Shown: positions 1 through 6,894, counted from the first letter of the stretch. The stretch is 7,208 bases of DNA from Deltaproteobacteria bacterium (GCA_016932235.1 JAFGDF010000046.1:1-7208); one strand, 5' to 3'. A program made the numbers and translations. Notes: generated from the sequence alone by a model not told the origin.

Positions 1-78
1 ATTCCGGCCCATCGACAGGGCTCCTGGTTCCTGGCCTGGGAGCATAACGGCGGCACAAACCCATGGAAGGGATATTGA
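1..78 (+). CDS. Possible C-terminal end of a plus-strand gene (partial)
   Basis: Reading frame 1 is open from the window edge to a TGA at 76-78 and encodes 25 residues ending in a Trp/Gly-rich stretch (GSWFLAWEHNGGTNPWKGY). Third codon positions are mostly G or C, as expected of a real gene here. The gene would converge on soxG. I do not recognise the family. The stretch is short, and another plus frame and two minus frames are also open across it, so this is only a candidate. A 7-bp hairpin overlaps its stop codon. Confidence 0.3.
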   Translation: MPAHRQGSWFLAWEHNGGTNPWKGY

Positions 79-120
79 TATCCCCCTGCCAAAATTTGCA
101 GTCTTCACAACAATTTTTTT
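69..120 (+). terminator. Two small stem-loops followed by a T-run (weak terminator candidate)
   Basis: GGGATAT (69-75) pairs perfectly with ATATCCC (78-84). A second short stem, CTGC/GCAG, spans 86-89 and 98-101. Seven T residues follow at 114-120. The T-run is 12 bases past the second stem and the first loop is only 2 nt, so this is not a canonical intrinsic terminator. Its place at the end of the possible plus-strand gene is what makes it worth recording. Confidence 0.2.
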
Positions 121-246
121 GCATAATACACCTCCATAAGTAATCCCCGGTTAAAATAATGCATTAGAAAATATTCATCCGTTTTAGGGTTATTAATATT
201 GAGAGAAGGCGGCGGCTGTTTCTGAATAGAGCTTTCAGATGTCAGA

Positions 247-270
247 TAATCGAAATCGCTATCGGGATCG
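247..270 (+). repeat. Left arm of a perfect 24-bp inverted repeat
   Basis: Bases 247-270 (core ATCGAAATCGCTATCGGGAT) are the exact reverse complement of 480-503. The arm lies beside further GGGTCGAAATCGA low-complexity sequence at 271-283, which would read as an Asp/Phe/Pro-rich peptide on the minus strand. The arms are too far apart (209 bp) for a simple terminator. They look more like the ends or internal copies of a dispersed repeat. Confidence 0.8.
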
Positions 271-370
271 GGGTCGAAATCGACTTCCTTAAATCCATAC
301 ACTGTGGAGTCTTCCTTCACACAATAGCCGAATGATCTCCCCCTCCGCAGAGCAGCGGGGTACCTACAAA

Positions 371-418
371 GGCGTTGAAACGCCGCAAGCTGCGGGGGAC
401 TTGTCCGCCTCTGGCGGA
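371..418. repeat. Cluster of three small hairpins
   Basis: Three stem-loops follow each other: GGCG/CGCC (371-374 with 381-384, loop TTGAAA), CCGCA/TGCGG (383-387 with 391-395, loop AGC) and TCCGCC/GGCGGA (404-409 with 413-418, loop TCT). The first two share two bases, so they cannot both form fully. None is followed by a T-run on either strand, which argues against terminators. The cluster sits between the arms of the 24-bp inverted repeat and may be part of the same repeat unit. Confidence 0.5.
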
Positions 419-479
419 TTGAAAGACAGGAGACATCAGGTTTTTCGTGTCCAAATTTCATTTTATTTTCTTTCGATTG

Positions 480-503
480 CGATCCCGATAGCGATTTCGA
501 TTA
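480..503 (-). repeat. Right arm of a perfect 24-bp inverted repeat
   Basis: Bases 480-503 are the exact reverse complement of 247-270. The arm starts 44 bases beyond the soxG stop codon, so the sox transcript would run into it unless terminated earlier. Outside the arm the match stops after one or two bases on either side, so the repeat is sharply bounded at 24 bp. Confidence 0.8.
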
Positions 504-547
504 ACCTGATAGCAACCGGTCATGTTAATATTGTCTCTTCACCTGCT

Positions 548-1180
548 CTACCTATCCCTTAAACCGGAAAAGATATCTTCTCCGCCCGGTTTGAGAGCAT
601 ACTCCTTTCCTGCATCCAGTATATTATCCGCCATGGATTGACCGTAGCCGCGCGAACAGGCAACCAGGACCGTTGACCTCTCATCTTCTCTTGAGAGCAC
701 AGCGACCTGGCTCCTGATATGAAGAACCGGTCCCATGATCAAAAACGGCGGTTTTCGTGCCGGAGAAAGCAGATCCAGGGATGTCAGTTTTTCCATGATC
801 AGAAAAGCATCTCTGCCGATGAGGGCGAGAAGCGCATAGGCCTCTGTTACATTAGTAAAGGCGAATTCATCGGCAAAATCCGGCATCTCTTCGGAGAAAT
901 GCCAGATAGTAGCCCAGTTCCATTTTATCAGGTTTAAAAGAAAATCACCAGTAAGCAGGCACTGCTCGGAATCCCCGGGAATGGCCAGACCTGCAGGCCG
1001 CAACAAAGGCAGATCTTCCCCCTGTACATCCCACTTGCCGATGTGGCTCAGATCGACCAGAAAAGGGCCCCGTTCCTCTTCCTCATACTCCAGTACCACC
1101 TCCCAACCGTTTCTCTTCCGCGTTCGGGCCGGAGCACGGTTAAATCTTACAGGAGAATATCTTTTCAATGATTTTATCAT
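548..1180 (-). CDS. soxG: Sarcosine oxidase gamma subunit
   Basis: This 210-residue protein is the smallest GcvT/YgfZ-fold subunit of the heterotetrameric sarcosine oxidase, a cytoplasmic complex in which gamma packs against alpha. It starts with a basic segment containing SPVRF (9-13), followed by a strand-rich region (GWEVVLEYEEEE and LVDLSHIGKWDV) typical of the gamma family in anaerobes. No cofactor residue is expected in this subunit and none is obvious. Length is normal for the family. The ATG at 1180 is preceded by AGAGG (1185-1189) with a short 4-base spacer. The gene lies 39 bp after soxA, so it is presumably co-transcribed. The identification rests as much on its place as last gene of soxBDAG as on sequence, because gamma subunits diverge quickly. 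Confidence 0.85.
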   Translation of the reverse strand: MIKSLKRYSPVRFNRAPARTRKRNGWEVVLEYEEEERGPFLVDLSHIGKWDVQGEDLPLLRPAGLAIPGDSEQCLLTGDFLLNLIKWNWATIWHFSEEMPDFADEFAFTNVTEAYALLALIGRDAFLIMEKLTSLDLLSPARKPPFLIMGPVLHIRSQVAVLSREDERSTVLVACSRGYGQSMADNILDAGKEYALKPGGEDIFSGLRDR

Positions 1181-1219
1181 CCTGCCTCTATGAAATAATG
1201 TTCATTCAATCTTGGTCTT

Positions 1220-4153
1220 TCACATCCTGAGCCTTTTCCCCTCGGGATCATAAAAAGGGGTGGGAACGACTGTGGCATAGAGCCTCTTTTCACCCCTATC
1301 GCCCTCAAAGATTCCCAAACGGGTTCCTATATCCGCCAGTTCGGAATGAACGAGTGCCAGTCCGATGGATTCTCCCAGTGTAGAGCTGTAACGTGCAGTG
1401 CAGACATAACCCCGGATCCTTTTATCAACGATGATTGATCCGTCCTTAGGCGGTCTGGAGGGATCTTCAGTCTTAAAACCCACAAGCTTCATCCTTCCCT
1501 CCTGATGTTCCGTGAAACGAAGGGCCGGGGCACCGACCGTCTTATAGAGCGACTTTTCCCTGTGCCATAGAAAACCCATTCCCAGGTCATGCAGAGTGGT
1601 TCGTATCTCGGTCTCCTGTCCTATGATTACATGGCCTTTTTCCAGGCGCAGGACATTTTGTGCCTCGAGTCCGAAGGTTGTGATACCAAAGGGTTTGCCC
1701 GCTTCCAGCAGCAGGTCCCAGACCGTCCTCATATAGGATGCCGGCACATGCAGTTCATAGGCAAGTTCCCCAACAAATCCCAGCCTCATGGCCCTTACCG
1801 TTATACCGCCCTTTATTAAAAATTCCCGGTACCCCGCGTAAGGAAAGGACTTATCGGAAAGATCCCTATCCGTAATCATTCCGAGCACTTCGCGTGACCT
1901 GGATCCGGCCAGATTAACAGCGCCAAAGGCATCCGTCAAGTTTACCATACTAAAATCCCATAGTTCATGCCGCGTATGATAACGGATCCATTCCACGGTC
2001 CTGTCGGCTCGGTTTGTGGACGATGTGAAATAATAGTCGTTGTCACCCCTTTTAACCACCACGCCATCGTCCACAAGGCATCCGTCTTCATTGCACATGG
2101 CCGAATATTTGACCCTGCCCTCAGGGACAGATTCCATATTCCCCACATAAACCCTCTGGAGTGCCCTTAGTGCCTCGGGCCCGAAGATCCGGAATTTACC
2201 AAGAGTGCTCACATCCATCATACCAACATTGTTCCGAACGTTTTCAATCTCTTTCCTGCAAGAATAATCATTGGAAAAATATCTTACCCTTTTCCATGAA
2301 CCTGCCCTTCGGAAAACAGCACCAGGCATTTTTTCCATGGTCTCATGCAGGGGAGTCCTCTTGACAGGTTCCGGGCTTTTTCCTGCATAGGTCGCCAGAA
2401 ATGTTGGAATCATCGGAGGCCGGATCCTAGTGGGAAGCATGACTGCTCCGGAATCCCCGCACTGTTGAAGGTATTGTGCGACTATCATGGGCAGATTATG
2501 CCCCGGGATATTGCCCTGGCCCGGGCCGAGTCCGGCGGTTGTAAATCGCTTGACAAGTTCGACGTGATCAAACCCCAGGTCGCAGGCCTGATAAATATTT
2601 TTGACGGTCACATCTTCATCAAAACAGATAAAGCGTTTTCTTCCCGCACCGGGAGCCTGGACCAGCTTGGAACCTCTTGCAGGGCCCGGAAGCTGTTTCA
2701 GTTGTTCACGCGCATCCTTTAGATGATTCTGTACAGGAAGACCGCTGTCAAGGGCGGCGGAAAGACCGGCCAGACGACCTGACAACTCAATGGAATGGGC
2801 GTCCGTGAGCCCCAGTAATCGACCGGCGGCATGGACCTTCGGAGGTAATGCCTCGGGAAGGAAAAAGTTTGTGAAATGATCATAGGACATTCGGGCCTTT
2901 GCAAGAAAAAGAGGGCCTGCCGCAGGAGTTAATCCGGCCGAGGTCACGACTGTATCACAATTGAAATCCTCTCTCATCATATCGTCGATGGTGCGGAGCG
3001 TCGCCCTTTTCAGCACTTTGTTTCCATGAGATTCTGAAATTGCCCAGCCCCGCAGGAAAATGATATTTCTTTTTTCAAGCCCTTCCAGGAGGGAGGGCGC
3101 CTGTCCGTCGAATCGTGTATCCGCGACGCAGGTCACATTCATTCCCAGGTCATACAGGTCTGTTGCCGCTTCGAGCCCCAGATCATCCCCAATGCTGAAG
3201 ACAGCCCCTGTTCCAGGAATGATGCCATATGTACGGGCAAGCCGGTGGGCACAGTTGACCTGAATAATCCCCGGCCTCTCATTGTGGTCAAAAATCATGG
3301 GCCGCTCAATACAACCCGTGGCGACTACAACACTTTCAGCCCTGATTTCAATGTACCGTTCATCAAAGGAGTCAGATTCTTCACCCACCTGAAAAGCCGT
3401 AATAAGGTTTTCATCGTAAAACCCGATCATGCTCGTATTCAGGAAACAACGTATGTTTTCCCGTCCTTCGATCTGATCTGCCAGATAGCGTCCTCTTTTG
3501 TACAGGGGAATCCCCGGTTCATATTCCAGGGAACGGTAATCAAAGAAACCGCCCAGCCACGGACGCGCCTCCAGTAGAATAACACGTAAACCCTGATCAG
3601 CCGCTGCCAGGGCCGCCTTCATCCCCGCAGGTCCTCCTCCGATAACACACACCTCCGCTCCCGGATATATCTCGTCAAAACAGCCTTTCATGCTGAAAGA
3701 TGTCCTGAGTCGTCCAAGTCCTGCGGCATTCCGAAGACGGTTTTGAAAAAATGGCCATAGTTTGTAGGGCCTGTGAAAATAGTGATAGTAAAAACCAGCG
3801 GGCAGAAACCGGTCCAGCCTGTCAATGAACGACATAAAATCATATTCGAGTGTGCCGGCCACATTCTGCGGTCTGATGTTCATGCCGTCTTTAAGCCGTG
3901 TCTTTTCAGTATGAACATTTGGGACACCGTCCACTTCCATAAGACAGTTGCTGCATTCTCCATCCAGGCTGTACAGGCCCCGTGGCCTGTGATATTTGAG
4001 GCTTCGTGAAAAAATCCTTACTCCGTTGGCATATAGGGCCGTGGCAATCGAATCCCCGGCCACGCCCCTGTAGCGCCTGCCTCTATAAATAAATAATGGT
4101 TCCGCGACCCTATCTATTCTCAAGGTCGGCAGATCTCTGAGTCTTTTTATCAT
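1220..4153 (-). CDS. soxA: Sarcosine oxidase alpha subunit (NAD- and folate-binding)
   Basis: This 977-residue large subunit binds NAD+ and tetrahydrofolate and takes the one-carbon unit released when the N-methyl substrate is oxidised. Domains in order: ferredoxin-like N-terminus (about 15-100, with YHRPRG at 54-59); NAD(P)-binding Rossmann region with GGGPAG at 172-177 and a second conserved stretch VVVATGCIERP (275-285); a SoxA_A3/BFD-like linker (about 508-547, VKRFTTAGLGPGQG); a GcvT-like aminomethyltransferase domain (about 600-880, with the acidic pair D695-D696 and GELAYELHVP); and a C-terminal GcvT barrel (about 885-965). Length is typical. Unusually, Cys67 and Cys70 (GECSNC) and Cys510 look like leftovers of Fe-S ligands. 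The start overlaps the soxD stop in ATGA, with GGAG at 4159-4162 as ribosome site, implying translational coupling. Confidence 0.93.
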   Translation of the reverse strand: MIKRLRDLPTLRIDRVAEPLFIYRGRRYRGVAGDSIATALYANGVRIFSRSLKYHRPRGLYSLDGECSNCLMEVDGVPNVHTEKTRLKDGMNIRPQNVAGTLEYDFMSFIDRLDRFLPAGFYYHYFHRPYKLWPFFQNRLRNAAGLGRLRTSFSMKGCFDEIYPGAEVCVIGGGPAGMKAALAAADQGLRVILLEARPWLGGFFDYRSLEYEPGIPLYKRGRYLADQIEGRENIRCFLNTSMIGFYDENLITAFQVGEESDSFDERYIEIRAESVVVATGCIERPMIFDHNERPGIIQVNCAHRLARTYGIIPGTGAVFSIGDDLGLEAATDLYDLGMNVTCVADTRFDGQAPSLLEGLEKRNIIFLRGWAISESHGNKVLKRATLRTIDDMMREDFNCDTVVTSAGLTPAAGPLFLAKARMSYDHFTNFFLPEALPPKVHAAGRLLGLTDAHSIELSGRLAGLSAALDSGLPVQNHLKDAREQLKQLPGPARGSKLVQAPGAGRKRFICFDEDVTVKNIYQACDLGFDHVELVKRFTTAGLGPGQGNIPGHNLPMIVAQYLQQCGDSGAVMLPTRIRPPMIPTFLATYAGKSPEPVKRTPLHETMEKMPGAVFRRAGSWKRVRYFSNDYSCRKEIENVRNNVGMMDVSTLGKFRIFGPEALRALQRVYVGNMESVPEGRVKYSAMCNEDGCLVDDGVVVKRGDNDYYFTSSTNRADRTVEWIRYHTRHELWDFSMVNLTDAFGAVNLAGSRSREVLGMITDRDLSDKSFPYAGYREFLIKGGITVRAMRLGFVGELAYELHVPASYMRTVWDLLLEAGKPFGITTFGLEAQNVLRLEKGHVIIGQETEIRTTLHDLGMGFLWHREKSLYKTVGAPALRFTEHQEGRMKLVGFKTEDPSRPPKDGSIIVDKRIRGYVCTARYSSTLGESIGLALVHSELADIGTRLGIFEGDRGEKRLYATVVPTPFYDPEGKRLRM

Positions 4154-4407
4154 GTTTTCTCCGGGCCTTTGACTTCAAGATTGGTCAGAGTATCCCGCCT
4201 TATTGTAAACCACGACCCGCATCCGTCCCTGTGATACCACCACTCATGCTGAACACCTCCCTTATTGGTCCGCATATGCACATAATCACACCACTGGTCA
4301 TGAGTCAGACCTTCCTCGTCAGGACGGGGACCGCGCTCTTCTCCACCGAAAAGAAATTCATAACCGTTACGTTTTCCGCAGATCGGACAGGTGATTCTAA
4401 GGGACAT
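4150..4407 (-). CDS. soxD: Sarcosine oxidase delta subunit (zinc-binding)
   Basis: This is an 85-residue small subunit of the sarcosine oxidase complex, within the usual family size. The four zinc ligands known from the characterised enzyme are all present: Cys7 and Cys10 (CPIC), His59 and Cys63 (HRDGC). Other family features are the aromatic-rich middle (EWWYH) and GSWFTIRRDT near the C-terminus. Delta has no catalytic role; it stabilises the complex through contacts with alpha. The ATG at 4407 has a strong GGAGG 7 bases upstream. The gene follows soxB after 103 bp and overlaps soxA by 4 bp. Confidence 0.93.
   Translation of the reverse strand: MSLRITCPICGKRNGYEFLFGGEERGPRPDEEGLTHDQWCDYVHMRTNKGGVQHEWWYHRDGCGSWFTIRRDTLTNLEVKGPEKT
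4159..4162 (-). promoter_or_regulatory. soxA ribosome binding site inside soxD
   Basis: GGAG on the minus strand lies 5 bases before the soxA ATG (4153-4151), within the last codons of soxD. The soxD TGA (4152-4150) overlaps the soxA ATG as ATGA. This supports the chosen soxA start and suggests termination-reinitiation coupling. Confidence 0.7.
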
Positions 4408-4414
4408 GTTTTAA

Positions 4415-4419
4415 CCTCC
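4415..4419 (-). promoter_or_regulatory. Strong ribosome binding site of soxD
   Basis: GGAGG on the minus strand with a 7-base spacer (TTAAAAC) to the soxD ATG. It is the best Shine-Dalgarno sequence in the operon and fixes the soxD start. It contrasts with soxB, which has no recognisable site. Confidence 0.75.
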
Positions 4420-4452
4420 ATAACAGGCCCGGGGCACAAGGCGCAGGGCGTT

Positions 4453-4470
4453 TAGGATGATCCAATCCTA
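4453..4470. other. Small stem-loop between soxB and soxD
   Basis: TAGGAT (4453-4458) pairs perfectly with ATCCTA (4465-4470) around a 6-base loop. It sits in the middle of the 103-bp soxB-soxD gap, the widest gap inside soxBDAG. There is no T-run after it on the minus strand, so it is not a terminator. It could be an RNA processing or stability element, or chance. Confidence 0.3.
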
Positions 4471-4510
4471 TCATTACGAGTATTTTCCGTCTTGGTCCTT
4501 TCGCCCGGCA

Positions 4511-5755
4511 TTAATTCCATGGACCGTAACTAACAGGATCTGCGATCTCCCCCATCAGCCTATGATCTTTATATCTCCTGAGTGTGAATGGCGCGAGTCT
4601 GTCAGGACAACTGCCCGTTGACATGAATTCCGCCATATATCTTCCGACCACGGCACCGGATTTAAATCCGAAATATCCCCACCCGCAATCAATGAAAAAC
4701 CCCTGTACAGGATCGTTTCCGTCAATGATGGGAGCCATATCAGGGGTCATATCAGCCAGGCCCGCCCATGAACGCATAAATTTTACACCTTTAAGGGCGG
4801 GCATAAGTTCCGTTAAGGCCTCTGCCTGGTGCTTGATATAATAAGCCGACACATCTGTTGTATAGTTTGGCCAGGGATCCATATGCGCACCGGTTGCTAT
4901 CTCTCCCTTGAGCGTCTGATTCGCATAGCAATGATAGGCGCCCGATGACACTACGTGATGCAGGATGGGTTTCAGCGGCTGGGTGACCATGGCCTGGATT
5001 GTCAAAACATGTATGGGAAGTTTAATTCCGACCATTGCGGAGATGAGAGTTGAATAACCTCCTGCAGCGTTCAGGACGAGAGGTGTATGAATTGTGCCTC
5101 CATCCGTTTCGACTGAAACAACGCGACCTCGTTGAACATTTATTCCGGTTACTTCCATACCCTGGTGGATATGGGCGCCAAGATTTGACGCTCCTCTCGC
5201 CAGGCCCCATACCACTGCGTCATGGCGGATAGTACCTCCGGGCGGATGGTACATGCCACCCATTATGGGATATGTGAGTCTGTCCGATATATCAAGTATC
5301 GGCACGATCTCCTTGCATTGCTTCACATCAACAAGTTCGCTTCTGATACCATGGAACTGTGCAGAGGCAACCAAAAGACGCATGGAGCCCAGGGCCGTTT
5401 CACTATGCGCGAGATTGAGATTGCCGCAGTTGAAAAACATGAGATTAAAGTCAAGTTCATCCGTAAGTCTTGGCCAGAGATCAAGGGCCTCGGCATATAA
5501 AGGGAGATTCTCTTTTGTCCTCTGATTTGCCCTGACAATAGCAGTATTCCTTCCCGAGCCTCCGAACCCGATATATCGCCTCTCAATAACCGCGATGTTG
5601 GTCATGCCTCTTTCCTTTGCCAGGAAATAGGCAGTAGCCAGCCCGTGCAGTCCGCCGCCGATAATAACGGCATCGTAACTTTTTTGCAGATCATGCCTTT
5701 GCAACACACGCTGCTTTTTCTTTCCTATAATCCTATTAAAAATTTTAAGGGCCAT
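4511..5755 (-). CDS. soxB: Sarcosine oxidase beta subunit (FAD and covalent FMN)
   Basis: This 414-residue catalytic subunit carries the active-site flavins and oxidises the N-methyl group of sarcosine or a similar secondary amine. It is a DAO-family flavoprotein. The N-terminal Rossmann motif IIGGGLHGLATAY (31-43) binds FAD. GFGGSGRNTAIVRAN (63-77) follows, and HPPGGTIRHDAVVWG (170-184) contains His178, equivalent to the histidine that holds FMN covalently in characterised enzymes. The C-terminal FFIDCGWGYFGFKSGAVVG segment closes the FAD site. Length is close to the usual 400-415. The ATG at 5755 has no clear Shine-Dalgarno, but the upstream frame offers no other ATG, GTG or TTG before a stop, so the start stands. 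The upstream gap (110-165 bp) is large enough for a separate promoter, though I find no convincing -35/-10 pair. Confidence 0.94.
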   Translation of the reverse strand: MALKIFNRIIGKKKQRVLQRHDLQKSYDAVIIGGGLHGLATAYFLAKERGMTNIAVIERRYIGFGGSGRNTAIVRANQRTKENLPLYAEALDLWPRLTDELDFNLMFFNCGNLNLAHSETALGSMRLLVASAQFHGIRSELVDVKQCKEIVPILDISDRLTYPIMGGMYHPPGGTIRHDAVVWGLARGASNLGAHIHQGMEVTGINVQRGRVVSVETDGGTIHTPLVLNAAGGYSTLISAMVGIKLPIHVLTIQAMVTQPLKPILHHVVSSGAYHCYANQTLKGEIATGAHMDPWPNYTTDVSAYYIKHQAEALTELMPALKGVKFMRSWAGLADMTPDMAPIIDGNDPVQGFFIDCGWGYFGFKSGAVVGRYMAEFMSTGSCPDRLAPFTLRRYKDHRLMGEIADPVSYGPWN

Positions 5756-5865
5756 AAAATATGCTTTTATAAACTTCGGTATTTGGTAACATTCTATTCT
5801 TATGAGATGTCCCTGGTATATGAATGAGCAGGTTTAACAAGGTAAACATCCGGGCGGAAAAAAGT

Positions 5866-5946
5866 CTATTCTACTTCTTCTTCAATTCTTTCCATAAGCG
5901 TCCTTAAATTTTCTATCTCCTCAAAATAATTTGCGATCATATAAAA
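5866..5946 (-). pseudogene. Out-of-frame C-terminal tail of the nitrilase-family gene
   Basis: In the +1 frame relative to the hydrolase, codons from about 5944 down to the TAG at 5866-5868 encode a strongly helical, charged tail (MIANYFEEIENLRTLMERIE, then EEVE). It looks far more like a protein end than random sequence. Removing one base of the four-base homopolymer at 5943-5946 joins it to RELQRI of the main frame. It may be a sequencing or assembly indel, a true mutation, or a slippery site. A chance open frame cannot be excluded. Confidence 0.5.
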
Positions 5947-6847
5947 TACGCTGAAGCTCACGGTGCGTAAAATAGGGGTCATCATTTCGCAGATAGGGCA
6001 GCAGAATCTTTTTCTTCCTAAGAAGATCTTTCTCAATGACAGCAAAAATCTCATCCTCCTCGTGAAGCCTCGCATTAACAACATGTTTTCCAAAGGGGTT
6101 GAGGATCTCACTTCCCCCCCAGAAATTATAGGTTTTTTTTGTATAAGACAGGTCTCTCTGGTCATAGGCTCCCGGATCATCTGAATCATCCGGTGATAAT
6201 AATCTCTTTTCCTCAAAACTTTCTTCACCCACGCGATTTGCACAGAGATTATAGACACCGAAAATTCTGGAATAAAAACTGTTTATTATCGACCAGCTTT
6301 CGATATTGCTGAACTCTTCTCCCATTGAGCCCTGGGATGAGTTGAATATGGTTACGAATATATCCGCCTTCTGGGTGACTCCCAGGTAAGGCAAAGCAGG
6401 GTGCCATAAATCATTACAGATAAACACGGCGATATTAAAGTCATTCAGTTTAAATACAGGCACCCGTTTTCCGGAGGAAAAAAACTTTCGTTCCTCGAAC
6501 ACCCCGTAATTGGGCAGGTTCAGCTTGCGATAGGTGAACAGGATCTTGCCGTCATGTGCAACCAGGGCGGAATTATAGAAATTCATGGAGAAAGACTCTT
6601 CAATAAATCCGACGACAGCAGCGGTCCCTTTGGTCGCGGCCGCCAGTTGTCCGATTTCCTTTGAGTCAAGCCTCAGGGCCACCTCATGATAACGCTGGCC
6701 CACAAAATATCCGGTCAGGGCCAGTTCGGGAAAGACAATGAGTTTTGCTCCCTTCTCACGTCCCTGATGAATCTTATCAATCACTATTTCCAGGTTTGAC
6801 TGCAGGTCCAGGAGTATGGGGCTTGTCTGATAAACGGCAACTTTCAT
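5921..6847 (-). CDS. Carbon-nitrogen hydrolase, nitrilase superfamily (C-terminus probably frameshifted)
   Basis: This 308-residue protein would hydrolyse a C-N bond in an amide or carbamoyl compound in the cytoplasm. The Glu-Lys-Cys triad is intact: Glu41 (FPELALTGY), Lys108 (YRKLNLPNYGVFEE) and Cys144 (FICNDLWHP). The lysine region resembles the glutaminase domain of NAD synthetases, but no synthetase domain follows, so it stands alone. The substrate is not recognisable. The ATG at 6847 has AAAGGGG at 6858-6864 with a long spacer. At the end, the frame stops (TGA 5921-5923) just after an AAAA run (plus strand 5943-5946). One base fewer there would continue as RIYMIANYFEEIENL and end at TAG 5866-5868, giving about 326 residues. 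It lies upstream of soxB in the same orientation, so it may act with the sox enzyme. Confidence 0.88.
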   Translation of the reverse strand: MKVAVYQTSPILLDLQSNLEIVIDKIHQGREKGAKLIVFPELALTGYFVGQRYHEVALRLDSKEIGQLAAATKGTAAVVGFIEESFSMNFYNSALVAHDGKILFTYRKLNLPNYGVFEERKFFSSGKRVPVFKLNDFNIAVFICNDLWHPALPYLGVTQKADIFVTIFNSSQGSMGEEFSNIESWSIINSFYSRIFGVYNLCANRVGEESFEEKRLLSPDDSDDPGAYDQRDLSYTKKTYNFWGGSEILNPFGKHVVNARLHEEDEIFAVIEKDLLRKKKILLPYLRNDDPYFTHRELQRILYDRKLF

Positions 6848-6894
6848 ATTTGATATTCCCCTTTAGTGTCCCGCTCAGGTATGGTTGAAACCCC

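Larger units (their letters stand above)
79..547. other. Repeat-rich intergenic region between convergent ends
   Basis: About 470 bases between the possible plus-strand gene end and the soxG stop hold no gene I can support. The region contains a 24-bp inverted repeat (247-270 and 480-503), GATCG/TCGAAAT low-complexity sequence around 250-285 and 474-500, and a run of small hairpins at 371-418. A 118-codon minus-strand frame (105-461) crosses both kinds of repeat and has no family resemblance that I can see. I see no clear intrinsic terminator for the sox operon downstream of soxG. Confidence 0.6.

Noticed and set aside
374..381. GTTGAAAC at 374-381 and again at 6884-6891, like the end of some CRISPR repeats
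   Set aside because: The two copies are single and 6.5 kb apart, with no repeat-spacer periodicity and no cas gene, so there is no CRISPR array.
105..461. 118-codon minus-strand frame with an Asp/Phe/Pro-rich stretch
   Set aside because: It crosses the inverted repeat arm and the hairpin cluster, has no ribosome site or family resemblance that I can see, and the Asp-rich stretch is explained by the GATCG low-complexity repeat.
2345..2722. 125-codon plus-strand frame inside soxA
   Set aside because: It is antisense to a well-supported soxA frame with continuous domain matches; it is a shadow of coding sequence.
5323..5586. 87-codon minus-strand frame inside soxB
   Set aside because: It overlaps the FAD/FMN domain of soxB in another frame and shows no independent features.
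5756..5860. TAGAAT at about 5788-5793 (minus strand) as a soxB -10 box
   Set aside because: The hexamer 17 bases upstream (ATACCA) matches only three positions of a -35 box, which is too weak to call a promoter.
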